Below, one piece after another: positions 55,370-64,000 of a stretch of 64,000 bases of DNA. Under the pieces are notes generated by a model. That model saw only the letters and a list, made by a program, of their open reading frames with translations. It had not been told where the DNA came from and did not search any database. The DNA is from Anaerotardibacter muris (GTDB lineage: Bacteria > Actinomycetota > Coriobacteriia > Coriobacteriales > Eggerthellaceae), in contig NZ_CALPCD010000003.1 of assembly GCF_943192915.1 (NCBI RefSeq), forward strand, positions 124,001 through 188,000, in the 5' to 3' direction. The position numbers and the translations under genes were made by a program. Numbering within the stretch: position 1 is the stretch's first letter; each line of letters starts with the position of its first letter.

Positions 55370-56851
55370 CTATTTGTGATAGTAGCGGTGCAGTTCGTAT
55401 TTAGGTTCGCATGATAGGTTCATACCAAGCTTCTTATAGAACTGCTCGTCGGTCTCGGAGATGATCACCGAGAAGAACGCATCGCAACCACGCAATTGAT
55501 CGACGCATTCGAGCACCTGCTTAGCAACCTGGTTAGTAGCAGAACTGATGGCTAATGCGATGATGGTCTCATCGGAGTGCAAACGCGGATTGTTCGAATT
55601 CAGCACTGATGTCTTCAGCTCGCAAATAGGCTCGATGGCTTCGTCTGAGATGACATCCGCATCCAAGTCGATGCCTGCAAGCGCCTTGAGCGCATTGATG
55701 AGCGTGCAAGCTGCAGCGCCAAGGTTGGTAGAGGTCTTGCCAGTCACCACTTCCCCATTGGGCAACGTGATAGCACCGACAGGAGCGCCTGTGGTCTCCT
55801 CTTTGAGCAGCACAGCGCTGCGGGCCTTCAGGTCGTTCACGCTCACATCGGCCTGGTTCATGAGCAGTTCGCACTTGTCAACTTGATCTTGGCCCATACC
55901 CGTGCTCTTCACATCGTTAGCAGCCTGGAAGTAGCGGCGCACGATCTCTTTGCGTGCGGCCTCTTTGCAAGCTTCATCGTCTACGATGGCGAATCCAGCC
56001 ATGTTGACGCCCATGTCGGTCGGCGATTGATAGGGGCAGCTTCCTGAGATGCGCTCCATCATAGCCTTGAGCACCGGAAATATCTCCACGTCGCGGTTAT
56101 AGTTCACCGTGACCTTGTTATAAGCCTCGAGATGGAAGGGATCGATGACGTTCGCATCGTTCAGATCCAGCGTCGCAGCCTCATACGCGATGTTGACCGG
56201 GTGCTTGAGCGGCAAGTTCCACACAGGGAAGGTCTCGTACTTCGCATAACCCGCTTTCACACCGCGCTTGTTCTCATGGTAGAGCTGAGAGAGACACGTG
56301 GCCATCTTGCCCGAACCAGGACCAGGCGCGGTCACCACTACGAGCGGACGGGTGGTCTCGACATATTCGTTCTTTCCGTAGCCATCGTCGCTAACGATTC
56401 GCTCGATGTCGCTCGGGTAACCAGGAATGGGATAATGCAGGTATGACGTGATACCAAGCGAATTCAAGCGATGACGGAACGCATCGGCTGCTGGCTGACC
56501 AGAATATTGGGTGATGACGACCGAGCCAACATAGAAGCCCATGCCTTGCAGCACATCCATCAGGCGCAGCACATCTTCATCGTAGGTGATGCCCAGATCG
56601 CCGCGGATCTTGTTCTGCTCGATATCATTCGCATTGATCGCGATGATGATCTCGACCTCATCCATGAGGCTCTTGAGCATAGATATCTTCGCATCTGGCT
56701 TGAAGCCAGGGAGAACACGAGAAGCATGCAGGTCGTCAAAGAGCTTGCCACCGAATTCCAAATAGAGCTTGCCGCCGAATTGGTCGATGCGATTACGAAT
56801 ATGTTCAGCTTGCATAGAGATGTACTTGTCGTTATCGAACCCAACACGCAT
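55370..56851 (-). CDS. DUF1846 family protein
   Basis: 493 aa matching DUF1846 along its length ('QAEHIRNRIDQFGGKLYLEFGGKLFDDLHASRVLPGF', 'VEIIIAINANDIEQNKIRGDLGI', 'GSVVITQYSGQPAADAFR'). 'VVTAPGPGSGKMATCLSQLYHE' is P-loop-like, with Met in place of Ser/Thr. Function is unknown. Start chosen at MRVGFDND by family pattern; ATG 56857 is two codons earlier. Confidence 0.92.
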   Translation of the reverse strand: MRVGFDNDKYISMQAEHIRNRIDQFGGKLYLEFGGKLFDDLHASRVLPGFKPDAKISMLKSLMDEVEIIIAINANDIEQNKIRGDLGITYDEDVLRLMDVLQGMGFYVGSVVITQYSGQPAADAFRHRLNSLGITSYLHYPIPGYPSDIERIVSDDGYGKNEYVETTRPLVVVTAPGPGSGKMATCLSQLYHENKRGVKAGYAKYETFPVWNLPLKHPVNIAYEAATLDLNDANVIDPFHLEAYNKVTVNYNRDVEIFPVLKAMMERISGSCPYQSPTDMGVNMAGFAIVDDEACKEAARKEIVRRYFQAANDVKSTGMGQDQVDKCELLMNQADVSVNDLKARSAVLLKEETTGAPVGAITLPNGEVVTGKTSTNLGAAACTLINALKALAGIDLDADVISDEAIEPICELKTSVLNSNNPRLHSDETIIALAISSATNQVAKQVLECVDQLRGCDAFFSVIISETDEQFYKKLGMNLSCEPKYELHRYYHK

Positions 56852-56954
56852 GAACATGACTCGCTTTCTCGCTACGATCGATGAGGCGCTCAACTGAATA
56901 TCTATTTTGATCGCGGTGTTTTCATAGTACTAAACATTATCGAGATAAAGGGTC

Positions 56955-57908
56955 TTGAACTCCAAAAAAATCACCTTGATAATACTAAGAACACCGTTTT
57001 CGGACGCGTTTCGATCTTCCTGTTCATTCCCCGCTCATAGATACGAGGACCCCTTAGCACGATCGAAGACATACAGCCGCGTGAGCAAGATCCATTATGC
57101 CAAACTCGCTTTTCGTGGGTTCTTGTTGGTATGCGCGGTCGCATTGCTTATCCTTGACCCCACTTGGTTCACTGGCGATGAACTCCCCTATCATGCTATC
57201 GGGATCGGATTCACCCTCCTTGTATGGGTATCCTTCATCCCCGAGATGATCCGCCGCTTCTTCCCGAACAAAGACGAAAGCGCTGGCTGCCAGAAGCAAT
57301 TCGTCCAGAACTTCAAACCCCGCCCAGCAACCACGCTCTCCCAAGAGATCGCACGTATACTTGGTCGCACCCAGGAGGAGATCAAGAAGAAGGATTTTCG
57401 TGATGTGGTGGTGATCGCGCTATTCTGGATTGCCCTCAATGCCATCATCGGCGTGCTCTATTTCACTGGTGTCCTAACCGCCGAGATGCTCATCTGCATC
57501 TCGATGTTCTATGCGGTGTCCGATATCATCTGCATCCTCTATTGGTGCCCTTTCCAAACCCTCGTGATGAAGAACACCTGCTGCGCTCAGTGCCGTATCT
57601 ATAACTGGGATTACGCCATGATGTTCACGCCACTGGTCTTCATCGGGGGTTTCTGGGCCTTGTCGCTGCTCCTCTGTGGATTTGCCATCCTTTTGAAATG
57701 GGAATTCGATTATTACCGTTATCCACATCGTTTCGCTGAAGAGACCAACGAGTACCTTTCATGCGATGGTTGCGATGAACGTCTTTGTACGCACAAAGCA
57801 TCAGTGAAACGTTTACTCGCAGATAAGACTCGCGCACTTGCTAAAGCGCAGGCGGAAGCACGTGCAGCACTTGCCAAGCTCACCGACTTCAACGATGACC
57901 ACCACTGA
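56955..57908 (+). CDS. Unknown membrane protein with two cysteine clusters
   Basis: Up to 317 aa from TTG 56955; a GTG at 57081 (VSKIHY) would give a more typical start just before the first helix, so the N-terminus is uncertain. About four membrane helices occur in two pairs (residues about 52-100 and 150-235). Cys-rich patches NTCCAQC and [10 protein letters not shown] flank the second pair and could bind metal or a cluster; the C-terminus is a charged helix. I do not recognise the family. Divergent from DUF1846 and upstream of tRNA-Pro. Confidence 0.7.
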   Translation: MNSKKITLIILRTPFSDAFRSSCSFPAHRYEDPLARSKTYSRVSKIHYAKLAFRGFLLVCAVALLILDPTWFTGDELPYHAIGIGFTLLVWVSFIPEMIRRFFPNKDESAGCQKQFVQNFKPRPATTLSQEIARILGRTQEEIKKKDFRDVVVIALFWIALNAIIGVLYFTGVLTAEMLICISMFYAVSDIICILYWCPFQTLVMKNTCCAQCRIYNWDYAMMFTPLVFIGGFWALSLLLCGFAILLKWEFDYYRYPHRFAEETNEYLSCDGCDERLCTHKASVKRLLADKTRALAKAQAEARAALAKLTDFNDDHH

Positions 57909-57928
57909 CCTCAAAGTACACACAAAGC

Positions 57929-57957
57929 TTGACGCGAGGTTTTGGTTTGTTTACTAT
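57929..57957 (+). promoter_or_regulatory. tRNA-Pro promoter
   Basis: TTGACG (57929-57934) and TACTAT (57952-57957), 17-base spacing, 23 bases before the tRNA. Confidence 0.75.
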
Positions 57958-57979
57958 AACCAATGCTGCTTCAAGCAAT

Positions 57980-58056
<77 letters not shown>

Positions 58057-58065
58057 GCTAAACAC

Positions 58066-58094
58066 AAAAAAGGTCGGAACTTTCCGACCTTTTT
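58066..58094. terminator. Bidirectional terminator
   Basis: GGTCGGA (58072-58078), loop ACTT, TCCGACC (58083-58089) with an A run before and a T run after; it can stop the tRNA on the plus strand and the repeat protein gene on the minus strand. Confidence 0.88.
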
Positions 58095-58145
58095 CATTTA
58101 ATGAGCGTCTTCACTGCGCTGAGCAGTGAAATTCCTTACGAAAGC

Positions 58146-60050
58146 CTAGGGCACCCAGCGACCATACTCGTTGACATAGTACCGGCCGCCATCGACCCAG
58201 GAATCAACAGCCATCACACCATCAGTGCCTACCCAGTACTTGCCCGATATCCATGCCTGCTTCGCCATAGCACCCGAGCCGCGGAAGTAGTACCACTGTT
58301 CACCTACTTCTCGCCAGCCCTTCTGCATAGCGCCAGAGGCCTTCAAGAAGTACATCGTGCCGCCATCATTGAGCCAACCTGTGTGCATCGCGCCACTGCT
58401 CTCGAGGAAATACCATTTTCCGCTCGATTTCACCCAGCCTCTTTGCATAGCGCCTGAACGAGAGAAGTAGTACCATGTTCCGCCAAGATCGAGCCAGCCC
58501 TTCTGCATGGCGCCTGATGCCTTAGCGTAATAACGAACGCCACCATCGTCGATCCAGCCAGTATGCATAGCACCGTTACTGCGATCCAAGAAATACCAGG
58601 TGCCCTTCAGCTTGATCCAGCCCTTCTGCATGGCGCCAGAATTAGCATAGTGATACCACTTACCACTTTCCCAATTCCAGCCCTTCTTCATAGCGCCAGA
58701 GCCCGTGAAGTAATACGTAGCCCCATTGATGCTATGCTTGCCCGTTTGCATGACACCTTCGGAATTGAAGTAATACCACTTACCACCAAGCTTCTGCCAG
58801 CCAGTTTGCATCTTGCCAGACGAAGCGAAGTGATACCAACGGTTATCGATCTTCTGCCAACCTGTGCGCATCCAACCATCTTCGCCCATCCAATACGTAC
58901 CCGTAGAGAGAGTGAGCCAACGGATGGCATATTCACCATCGTAGTCATACCACCAGCCCTTGGAACCGTGGACCCATACCCCCTCGACTGGAACGACAGG
59001 ATCAGGTTCAGAATCAGGATTACTCGGCTGAACAGGATCTGGCTGCTGTGGCTGCACCTTCTGCGGAGTTACTTGACCCGTGTGGCTCTCCGAGGCGGCC
59101 AACCAAGCTTCGAGCGAGCTGGTATTTGCGATCTTGTTGTTGAAGCACTCTAATGAAGTGAGCTGGGTATTCCTTGAAATATCGAGTGAGGTGATATCGT
59201 TATCTGAGCAGCTTAATGTCTGAAGCTTCGTAAGAGCTGTAACGTTCAATGCAGCGAGCGAATTGGTCGCGCACTCAAGGCTTGTAAGCTGGGTGCAATG
59301 AGAAACATCGAGCGAGGTGAGCTTGTTCGCAGTGCAATCCAATCGAACGAGCTTGGTACAAGCAGTGACGTTGAGCGAAGGAATCTCATTGCCGCTACAT
59401 TCCAGTGTTACCAGTTGGGGGCATCCTGAAACATTGAGCGAAGCAATCTTGTTGTCAGAGCAGATCAACTCGGTAAGAGCACCGCAATGAGAGACATCCA
59501 AAGCTGTCAGGTCATTCGTAGAGCAATTGAGCGAAGCGAGCTTCGTGCAAGAAGCAAGATTCAGCGAGGTAAGCCCGCATTCCACGCAATTGAGCTGCTG
59601 AATAGAAGAGCAACCCGAAAGATTCAGGGACGGAACGGTCACATTGGTAAGGTTCAGCTGCGCAAGCTGAGAACAGCCCGAAAGATTGAGCGAAGAGAGC
59701 GTAAGGCTCTGGCAAGTGAATTCAGTAAGCGACGAGCAGCTAGAAAAATCAAGCGTAGTAATCGAGCCAAGTCCGCCACCAACTCCTGTGCCAAGCGACA
59801 CACGATCAACGGGTTGTCCACCTAGAGTAGCTGGGACAACAGCCGTGGTTGCAGTGGAGCTGCTTATCCCGTAGATAACTATTCCGTTATTCTCGCCGTA
59901 TGTATAGGTCACTCCGTTGTCTTCTGCATCTTCAAGTGCAAAAGCCGACTGAACTGGCACGACCAAGACCAGCGCCAAGAACAAGGCAACCGCCCCGATC
60001 GCAGCAATAAGCTTAGCAAGATACGAACTACGAAGGCACTGAACAGCCAT
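58146..60050 (-). CDS. Secreted leucine-rich repeat and cell-wall-binding repeat protein
   Basis: 634 aa. A signal peptide (about 1-39, ending SAFA) is followed by ten 21-residue leucine-rich repeats of the form LTSLDVSHCTQLTSLEC plus three or four more residues, with a conserved Cys pair per repeat. A proline-rich linker follows, then about a dozen 19-21 residue aromatic repeats (GWxxxGGxWYYFxxSGAM) of the choline/cell-wall-binding type that anchor the protein non-covalently. No LPXTG is seen. ATG 60050 follows AAGGAGA. Possible adhesin or host-surface protein. Confidence 0.9.
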   Translation of the reverse strand: MAVQCLRSSYLAKLIAAIGAVALFLALVLVVPVQSAFALEDAEDNGVTYTYGENNGIVIYGISSSTATTAVVPATLGGQPVDRVSLGTGVGGGLGSITTLDFSSCSSLTEFTCQSLTLSSLNLSGCSQLAQLNLTNVTVPSLNLSGCSSIQQLNCVECGLTSLNLASCTKLASLNCSTNDLTALDVSHCGALTELICSDNKIASLNVSGCPQLVTLECSGNEIPSLNVTACTKLVRLDCTANKLTSLDVSHCTQLTSLECATNSLAALNVTALTKLQTLSCSDNDITSLDISRNTQLTSLECFNNKIANTSSLEAWLAASESHTGQVTPQKVQPQQPDPVQPSNPDSEPDPVVPVEGVWVHGSKGWWYDYDGEYAIRWLTLSTGTYWMGEDGWMRTGWQKIDNRWYHFASSGKMQTGWQKLGGKWYYFNSEGVMQTGKHSINGATYYFTGSGAMKKGWNWESGKWYHYANSGAMQKGWIKLKGTWYFLDRSNGAMHTGWIDDGGVRYYAKASGAMQKGWLDLGGTWYYFSRSGAMQRGWVKSSGKWYFLESSGAMHTGWLNDGGTMYFLKASGAMQKGWREVGEQWYYFRGSGAMAKQAWISGKYWVGTDGVMAVDSWVDGGRYYVNEYGRWVP

Positions 60051-60183
60051 GAGCGTCTCCTTATCCATGATGAACAGGGAGCAAAGATGCAATTCCCTAT
60101 ATAAGCAGTGTATCACACACCCCGCACACCCCATCACCTACAGCTCGTCAACAAAACCACATGGACTCCTGCGAAAGCAGCAA

Positions 60184-60336
60184 GGATATATGGGTAGGGT
60201 CGTAGATTCATTCTGAACACTTACTAAAAAAGAACTCAGCTTAGCTGGGTTCCGTAAAATGCATGAGGCAGTGCAGCGCATGAGCCCGAAGGGCGAACAG
60301 CGAAACGGATGAATCCGAGACCCTACCCATGTAGCC
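60184..60336 (+). ncRNA. Structured element, copy B
   Basis: 153 bases that share blocks with 8612-8759. Terminal arms GGATATATGGGTAGGGTC (60184-60201) and GACCCTACCCATGTAGCC (60319-60336) pair over 18 positions with one A-G mismatch and one G-T pair. After a 3x3 internal loop, GATTCATTC (60205-60213) pairs with GGATGAATC (60307-60315). A hairpin at 60233-60251 (stem ACTCAGC, loop TTA) and a GCCC-GAA-GGGC hairpin (60284-60294) are enclosed. It lies upstream of the repeat protein gene (minus strand) and after the TVP38 gene; orientation relative to neighbours is opposite to copy A. Confidence 0.5.
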
Positions 60337-60368
60337 TTACTGCTTGCGGTATGATCTCGCAACCGCTA

Positions 60369-61145
60369 TTACTTCTTACGATAGCGCGAAAGGAACGCCA
60401 TGATCTTGTTGCTGAAGATCAGCGCAAGAACAGCGAGCACGATAAGCACTGCGAAGATGATCACGCTCGTCCAGATATTACCCTCGATCAAGCCATCAGC
60501 AGCATAAGCGGAAAGGATCACACCGGGTGAACGCGCAATAGTAGTGATCAGCACAAAGGGCTTGAGCTTCATATCCGTAAGCGGAACTAGATACGTGAAG
60601 GTATCCTTGGGAAGCCCAGGAATCAGGAAGAGGATGAAAACGATTATCCCAAGTCGACCTGTCTTCTCGAAATCCTGGAATTTCTTCAAATGCTTTTCAG
60701 GCACCAGGTCCTTCACGAAAGGTGCACCTAACTTGTGCACAAGGGTGTAGACGAATGCGCTCGATATAGCACATCCGAACAAGATTATGAGAGCACCCCA
60801 AAATGGCCCATAGAGCATGCCCGCCGCCATCTGAGTGACCTCTCCAGGAATGAAGGCAACGACCACCTGAATGAATTGGAGCGCCAAAAGGATAAGAACG
60901 CCAAACGCCCCTTTGTCGCGTATGCGATCGATGACGATATCCACGCCGCCTGGTTCGAATATATCTTTGAACAGCGGATACATGAAGATGACCGCCACAA
61001 CGCAGATGACGAAGAATCCGATCAGTCCCAAGAACTTGAACAGATCGGACTTCCTGACCGAACGCCCAAAGATACGGACGGAGTCATCCAGGGCTTCTTG
61101 ACGCGTGCTCTCCGCGCTCTTTCGCTGTTGTGGATCGATCGCCAT
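60369..61145 (-). CDS. TVP38/TMEM64 family membrane protein
   Basis: 258 aa with a VTT (SNARE-associated) domain: 'GVLILLALQFIQVVVAFIPGEVTQMAAGMLYGPFWGALI' and 'FILFLIPGLPKDTFTYLVPLTDM'. About six helices. Family members move lipids (DedA-like) in some organisms; exact substrate unknown. Ends seven bases before coaBC in the same direction is upstream, so they are probably co-transcribed from coaBC. Confidence 0.9.
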   Translation of the reverse strand: MAIDPQQRKSAESTRQEALDDSVRIFGRSVRKSDLFKFLGLIGFFVICVVAVIFMYPLFKDIFEPGGVDIVIDRIRDKGAFGVLILLALQFIQVVVAFIPGEVTQMAAGMLYGPFWGALIILFGCAISSAFVYTLVHKLGAPFVKDLVPEKHLKKFQDFEKTGRLGIIVFILFLIPGLPKDTFTYLVPLTDMKLKPFVLITTIARSPGVILSAYAADGLIEGNIWTSVIIFAVLIVLAVLALIFSNKIMAFLSRYRKK

Positions 61146-61152
61146 CGCAGGC

Positions 61153-62376
61153 CTAAGCTCCCATCGAAACGATCTTGTCGAGGATCATATCAGCAAGTTC
61201 GCGCTTGGAGGTAGAAGGTAGATGCTCTTCGCCCGAGGCAGTCACAAGCCAAACCTCATCGTCGTCCTTACCGAAGACCTTTTCGCTTCCCACTTCATTC
61301 GCAACGATCATGTCTGCATTCTTCTTCGTAAGCTTCTTGCGGGCATTATCGAGCACGTCATTGGTCTCGGCGGCAAAGCCGACCACCAACTGACCCTGTT
61401 TCGCATTACCGAGCGTTGCGAGCACATCTGGATTCTCGACAAGGGCGATATTCTGCAACTCTGCATCATTGATGCCCTTCTTGAGCTTCTTATCAAGCTG
61501 CTGGGCAGGACGCACATCTGCCACCGCTGCCGAGAAGATACCCACATCGCACCCTTCGAAGACAGGCTTAGCGGCTTCGAGCATCTCACGCGCCGATTCA
61601 ACAGAAATGACCTCAACGCCCTGCGGAGCTGCGAGCGCTACCGGTCCCGAAACGAGCGTTACCTGCGCGCCACGACGAGCTGCTGCTTCGGCGATGGCGT
61701 AGCCGAACTTGCCCGAAGAACGATTGGTGATGTAGCGCACTGGATCGATCGCTTCGACCGTAGGACCCGCAGTGACCATGATCCGCTTTCCCGCTAGATC
61801 ACGTCCAAGGCTATCACTACTGGTCTTCGCACCCTCAAGCTTTTGCAACACCGCCGCAACGATATCTTCTGGTTCAGGCAAGCGCCCTTGCCCCACTTCC
61901 CCACATGCCAAATAGCCAGCATCTGGTTCGATGAATTCAAGACCAAAGCTCTTCAAACGTGCGATATTGTCCTGAGTGATGGGGTTCTTATACATATGAA
62001 CATTCATCGCTGGAGCGATCATCACTGGAGCTGTAGTAGCAAGCGCAGTAGTAGTGAGCAGGTCATCAGCGATGCCATGAGCAACCTTCGCCATGACGTT
62101 CGCTGTGCAAGGAGCGATCAGGAACAGGTCAGCCTCCTGAGCCAAAGAAATATGATGGATGGGGTCCTGCGGATCATCGAAGAGCCCCAGACCGACAGGT
62201 TCATTGGTGAGCGCGCGGAACGTGAGCGGATCGACGAAATGAGTCGCATGATCGGTCATGACAACCTTCACGCGCACGCCCGCTTTCTGCAGTCCTCGAA
62301 CTATCTCAGCAGCCTTGTAAGCAGCGATGCATCCGCTGATACCAACGAGGACGGTTTTCTGTTGTTCGGAAGTCAT
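61153..62376 (-). CDS. coaBC: Bifunctional phosphopantothenoylcysteine synthetase/decarboxylase
   Basis: 407 aa. The N-terminal CoaC flavoprotein half has GISGCIAAYKAAEIVRGL and PAMNVHMYKNP; the CoaB half has TAGPTVEAIDPVRYITNRSSGKFGYAIAEAA. Two consecutive steps of coenzyme A synthesis in one chain. AAGGAGAAG precedes ATG 62376, which is chosen over an upstream start lying in an inverted repeat. Confidence 0.97.
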   Translation of the reverse strand: MTSEQQKTVLVGISGCIAAYKAAEIVRGLQKAGVRVKVVMTDHATHFVDPLTFRALTNEPVGLGLFDDPQDPIHHISLAQEADLFLIAPCTANVMAKVAHGIADDLLTTTALATTAPVMIAPAMNVHMYKNPITQDNIARLKSFGLEFIEPDAGYLACGEVGQGRLPEPEDIVAAVLQKLEGAKTSSDSLGRDLAGKRIMVTAGPTVEAIDPVRYITNRSSGKFGYAIAEAAARRGAQVTLVSGPVALAAPQGVEVISVESAREMLEAAKPVFEGCDVGIFSAAVADVRPAQQLDKKLKKGINDAELQNIALVENPDVLATLGNAKQGQLVVGFAAETNDVLDNARKKLTKKNADMIVANEVGSEKVFGKDDDEVWLVTASGEEHLPSTSKRELADMILDKIVSMGA

Positions 62377-62395
62377 ATTCTTCTCCTTGTTCCGT

Positions 62396-62426
62396 TGCAT
62401 CTTTGTTATTGTATGACAAAGATGCA
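62396..62426. promoter_or_regulatory. Perfect inverted repeat between coaBC and 62501 gene
   Basis: TGCATCTTTG (62396-62405), 11-base spacer, CAAAGATGCA (62417-62426): perfect ten-base arms. The spacer contains TACAAT on the minus strand (62408-62413), a candidate -10 for coaBC. Probably a dimeric regulator site. Confidence 0.6.
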
Positions 62427-62500
62427 CCGCGTGTGCGATCGGTCAAAACAATCCATCATCACCAGCCGTTATCGGCTTGACGAAGGGTAAAGGAGGCGAC

Positions 62501-63220
62501 ATGGAAGAGCAGCATCCCGTAAAGCAAGTAACTCATGCTGTCTCATCGATGGTGTCGCCGCGCTATCTGAATCTGACCTTCGTGAAGCTCTTCTGGATCT
62601 TCGTAGTCGGTTGCTTCTTAGGCCTGATCATCGAAGATGTATTCCATCTGATCGTCTACCATGAATGGGAAAGCCGCGCTGGCCTGGTTTGGGGCCCGTT
62701 TTCCTCCATCTATGGCGTAGGTGCGGTAGTGCTGACGCTCTTCCTGAATCGGTTCTATTACACGCACAACATCATCATCTTCCTCATAGCGATGCTGCTC
62801 GGTTCCACTATGGAATACCTCGCAAGCCTGATGATGGAGAGTTTCTTCCATGCTATCGCCTGGGATTACTCCAATACATTCGGCTCCATCGATGGACGCA
62901 CCAATTTCCTGTTCGGTGTGATGTGGGGGACGCTCGGTTTGGTGTGGGTACGCATCATCATGCCGTGGATCAAGGCTATCTTCAAACGCATCAACTTCAA
63001 GAACATCATCGTTCGAATCGTATCGGCAGCAATGATCGTGTTCATGACGCTCAATATCGTGATGACCATACTAGCCCTTCATCGTGAAGGACAACGCGCG
63101 GAGAACATCCCTCCAGCGACCATCATCGACATCTATCTTGATGAATGGTTCCCCGATGAATGGATGCATGAACGCTTCCATAACATGACCGTGTCAAGCG
63201 AAGTTGGGGGCAAATCCTAA
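62501..63220 (+). CDS. PF06541-type putative ABC transporter permease (membrane protein)
   Basis: 239 aa, about five to six helices ('FVVGCFLGLIIEDVFHLIVYHEWESRAGLVWGPFSSIYGVG', 'YLASLMMESFFHAIAWDYS', 'GRTNFLFGVMWGTLG'). The pattern 'GPxxxIYGxG ... WDYS' is typical of PF06541 (CmpB). Function uncertain. AAAGGAGG precedes ATG 62501. Confidence 0.85.
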   Translation: MEEQHPVKQVTHAVSSMVSPRYLNLTFVKLFWIFVVGCFLGLIIEDVFHLIVYHEWESRAGLVWGPFSSIYGVGAVVLTLFLNRFYYTHNIIIFLIAMLLGSTMEYLASLMMESFFHAIAWDYSNTFGSIDGRTNFLFGVMWGTLGLVWVRIIMPWIKAIFKRINFKNIIVRIVSAAMIVFMTLNIVMTILALHREGQRAENIPPATIIDIYLDEWFPDEWMHERFHNMTVSSEVGGKS

Positions 63221-63228
63221 GGGCGCAC

Positions 63229-64000
63229 TTAAACGCGCGTGAAGGTCTCGATCTCGTTGGTGATGCCGCAGTTCTCTTGGTAATCGATCAGTACTTCCCT
63301 ACCGCGCTCGGTCAATCCAATGCGTCTATCATCGAGCTTGGCAAGTGCTTCGACCAGGTCGTCAGGCAGCGGTGCCATGAAGCTGAGTTCGTCATCGATG
63401 CGCGGATGCTGGAAATCGATGAAATACGAATGCAAGAATTGACGCGTGAGCCCCAAGTTATCGCTCTTACCTGGAGTTCCATAGGTTTGGTCGCCCACCA
63501 CCCAGTGTTTGATATATTCCATATGAACGCGGATCTGATGGGTTCGCCCCGAATAGAGCTTGCACTCGATCAGCGTAAAGCCATTGTCCTTCTGACCTGC
63601 TGAAAAGCGCTCGAGCACATTGAAAGTGGTCACAGAAGAACGCGCCTGTGGTTTGTCGGAAACCTGCATGCGCAAACGATTCTTGTCACTTCGAAAGATC
63701 GGCGCATCGATAAGCCCTGTATCGCTTGCGATATTACCATGCACCAAACACAGGTACTTACGATCCACATTGCGGCAACGGATCTCGTCCTGCAAGATGA
63801 GTCCCACTTCGTCATTCTTCGCGCAGAGCATAAGTCCGCTAGTATCACCATCCAGACGATGCACGATACCTGGACGATCGTCACCTTGGATATGAGCTAG
63901 ATTCTCACGGCCATAATGGTGCACGAGCGCATTGGAGAGCGTCCCTGAATCATGTCCGGGCGAAGGATGACAGATAAGGCCTGGTTGTTTGTTGATAACG
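63229..64000 (-). CDS. rluD: RluD family pseudouridine synthase (5' truncated by window)
   Basis: The frame is open to the window end and the N-terminal S4 domain is missing. 'VINKQPGLICHPSPG' begins the visible part; catalytic Asp lies in GIVHRLDGDTSGLML; 'YSGRTHQIRVHMEYIKHWVVGDQTYG' follows. These mark the RluA/RluD family, which makes pseudouridine in 23S rRNA. Convergent end nine bases after the 62501 gene. Confidence 0.92.
   Translation of the reverse strand, partial: VINKQPGLICHPSPGHDSGTLSNALVHHYGRENLAHIQGDDRPGIVHRLDGDTSGLMLCAKNDEVGLILQDEIRCRNVDRKYLCLVHGNIASDTGLIDAPIFRSDKNRLRMQVSDKPQARSSVTTFNVLERFSAGQKDNGFTLIECKLYSGRTHQIRVHMEYIKHWVVGDQTYGTPGKSDNLGLTRQFLHSYFIDFQHPRIDDELSFMAPLPDDLVEALAKLDDRRIGLTERGREVLIDYQENCGITNEIETFTRV

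Overview
The window is a gene-dense chromosomal segment from a low-complexity bacterial genome of roughly balanced base composition. Gene content points to an anaerobic member of the Coriobacteriia (Actinomycetota), most like the asaccharolytic Eggerthellales group (Cryptobacterium/Slackia-type). The reasons are actinobacterial-style housekeeping clusters, RNase J plus RNase Y, CGAAC-N4-GTTCG LexA boxes, an indolepyruvate oxidoreductase/PaaK/ACT amino-acid fermentation cluster, a menaquinone-type prenyltransferase and a six-subunit Ech-type [NiFe] hydrogenase. This assignment is inference from content; no database was consulted. No insertion sequence, prophage or CRISPR array was seen.

Region 1 (1-8591, + strand): end of hemW, then a heat-shock/translation run hrcA (behind a CIRCE-like operator)-dnaJ-rsmE-mtaB-phoH-ybeY-dgkA-era-recO with overlaps or gaps of a few bases. 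Region 2 (8592-22572, +): an intergenic structured element (copy A of a two-copy RNA-like element), rpsO and pnp each with a good terminator, a TSCPD protein, dapB-dapA, RNase J, ftsK, a RodZ-like protein, yajQ, rimO and a PgsA-CinA fusion. Region 3 (22573-33801): recA with a LexA box inside its promoter, recX, rny, an uncharacterised GHKL ATPase next to spoVS, miaB-miaA-hflX, then lexA divergent from a small SOS-controlled protein with a hydrophobic C-terminal tail, nrdR with a NrdR box on its own -10, and dut.

Region 4 (33916-48779, mostly - strand): MATE pump, a hotdog thioesterase divergent from a MenA-like prenyltransferase, gluQ, and a compact run paaK-ACT-dac-FHA-iorA-iorB-ACT-paaK-gluQ, preceded by a VanW-family wall protein and a second CDP-alcohol phosphatidyltransferase. 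Region 5 (48797-54262, -): echABCDEF, complete, with both Ni-binding CxxC pairs and its own terminator. Energetically, IOR makes reduced ferredoxin from aryl-pyruvates, Ech can dispose of those electrons as H2 while pumping ions, and PaaK-type ligases handle the aryl-acyl-CoA/aryl-acid pair; this link is inferred from family knowledge plus proximity.

Region 6 (54419-64000): WalJ-like metallo-beta-lactamase, DUF1846 protein, an unknown membrane protein with two cysteine clusters, tRNA-Pro(GGG), a secreted leucine-rich-repeat/cell-wall-binding-repeat protein, copy B of the structured element, a TVP38 family protein, coaBC, a PF06541 membrane protein and a 5'-truncated rluD. The most interesting unexplained signals are the paired structured element (8612-8759 and 60184-60336) with compensatory base changes, and the lexA-divergent small protein.
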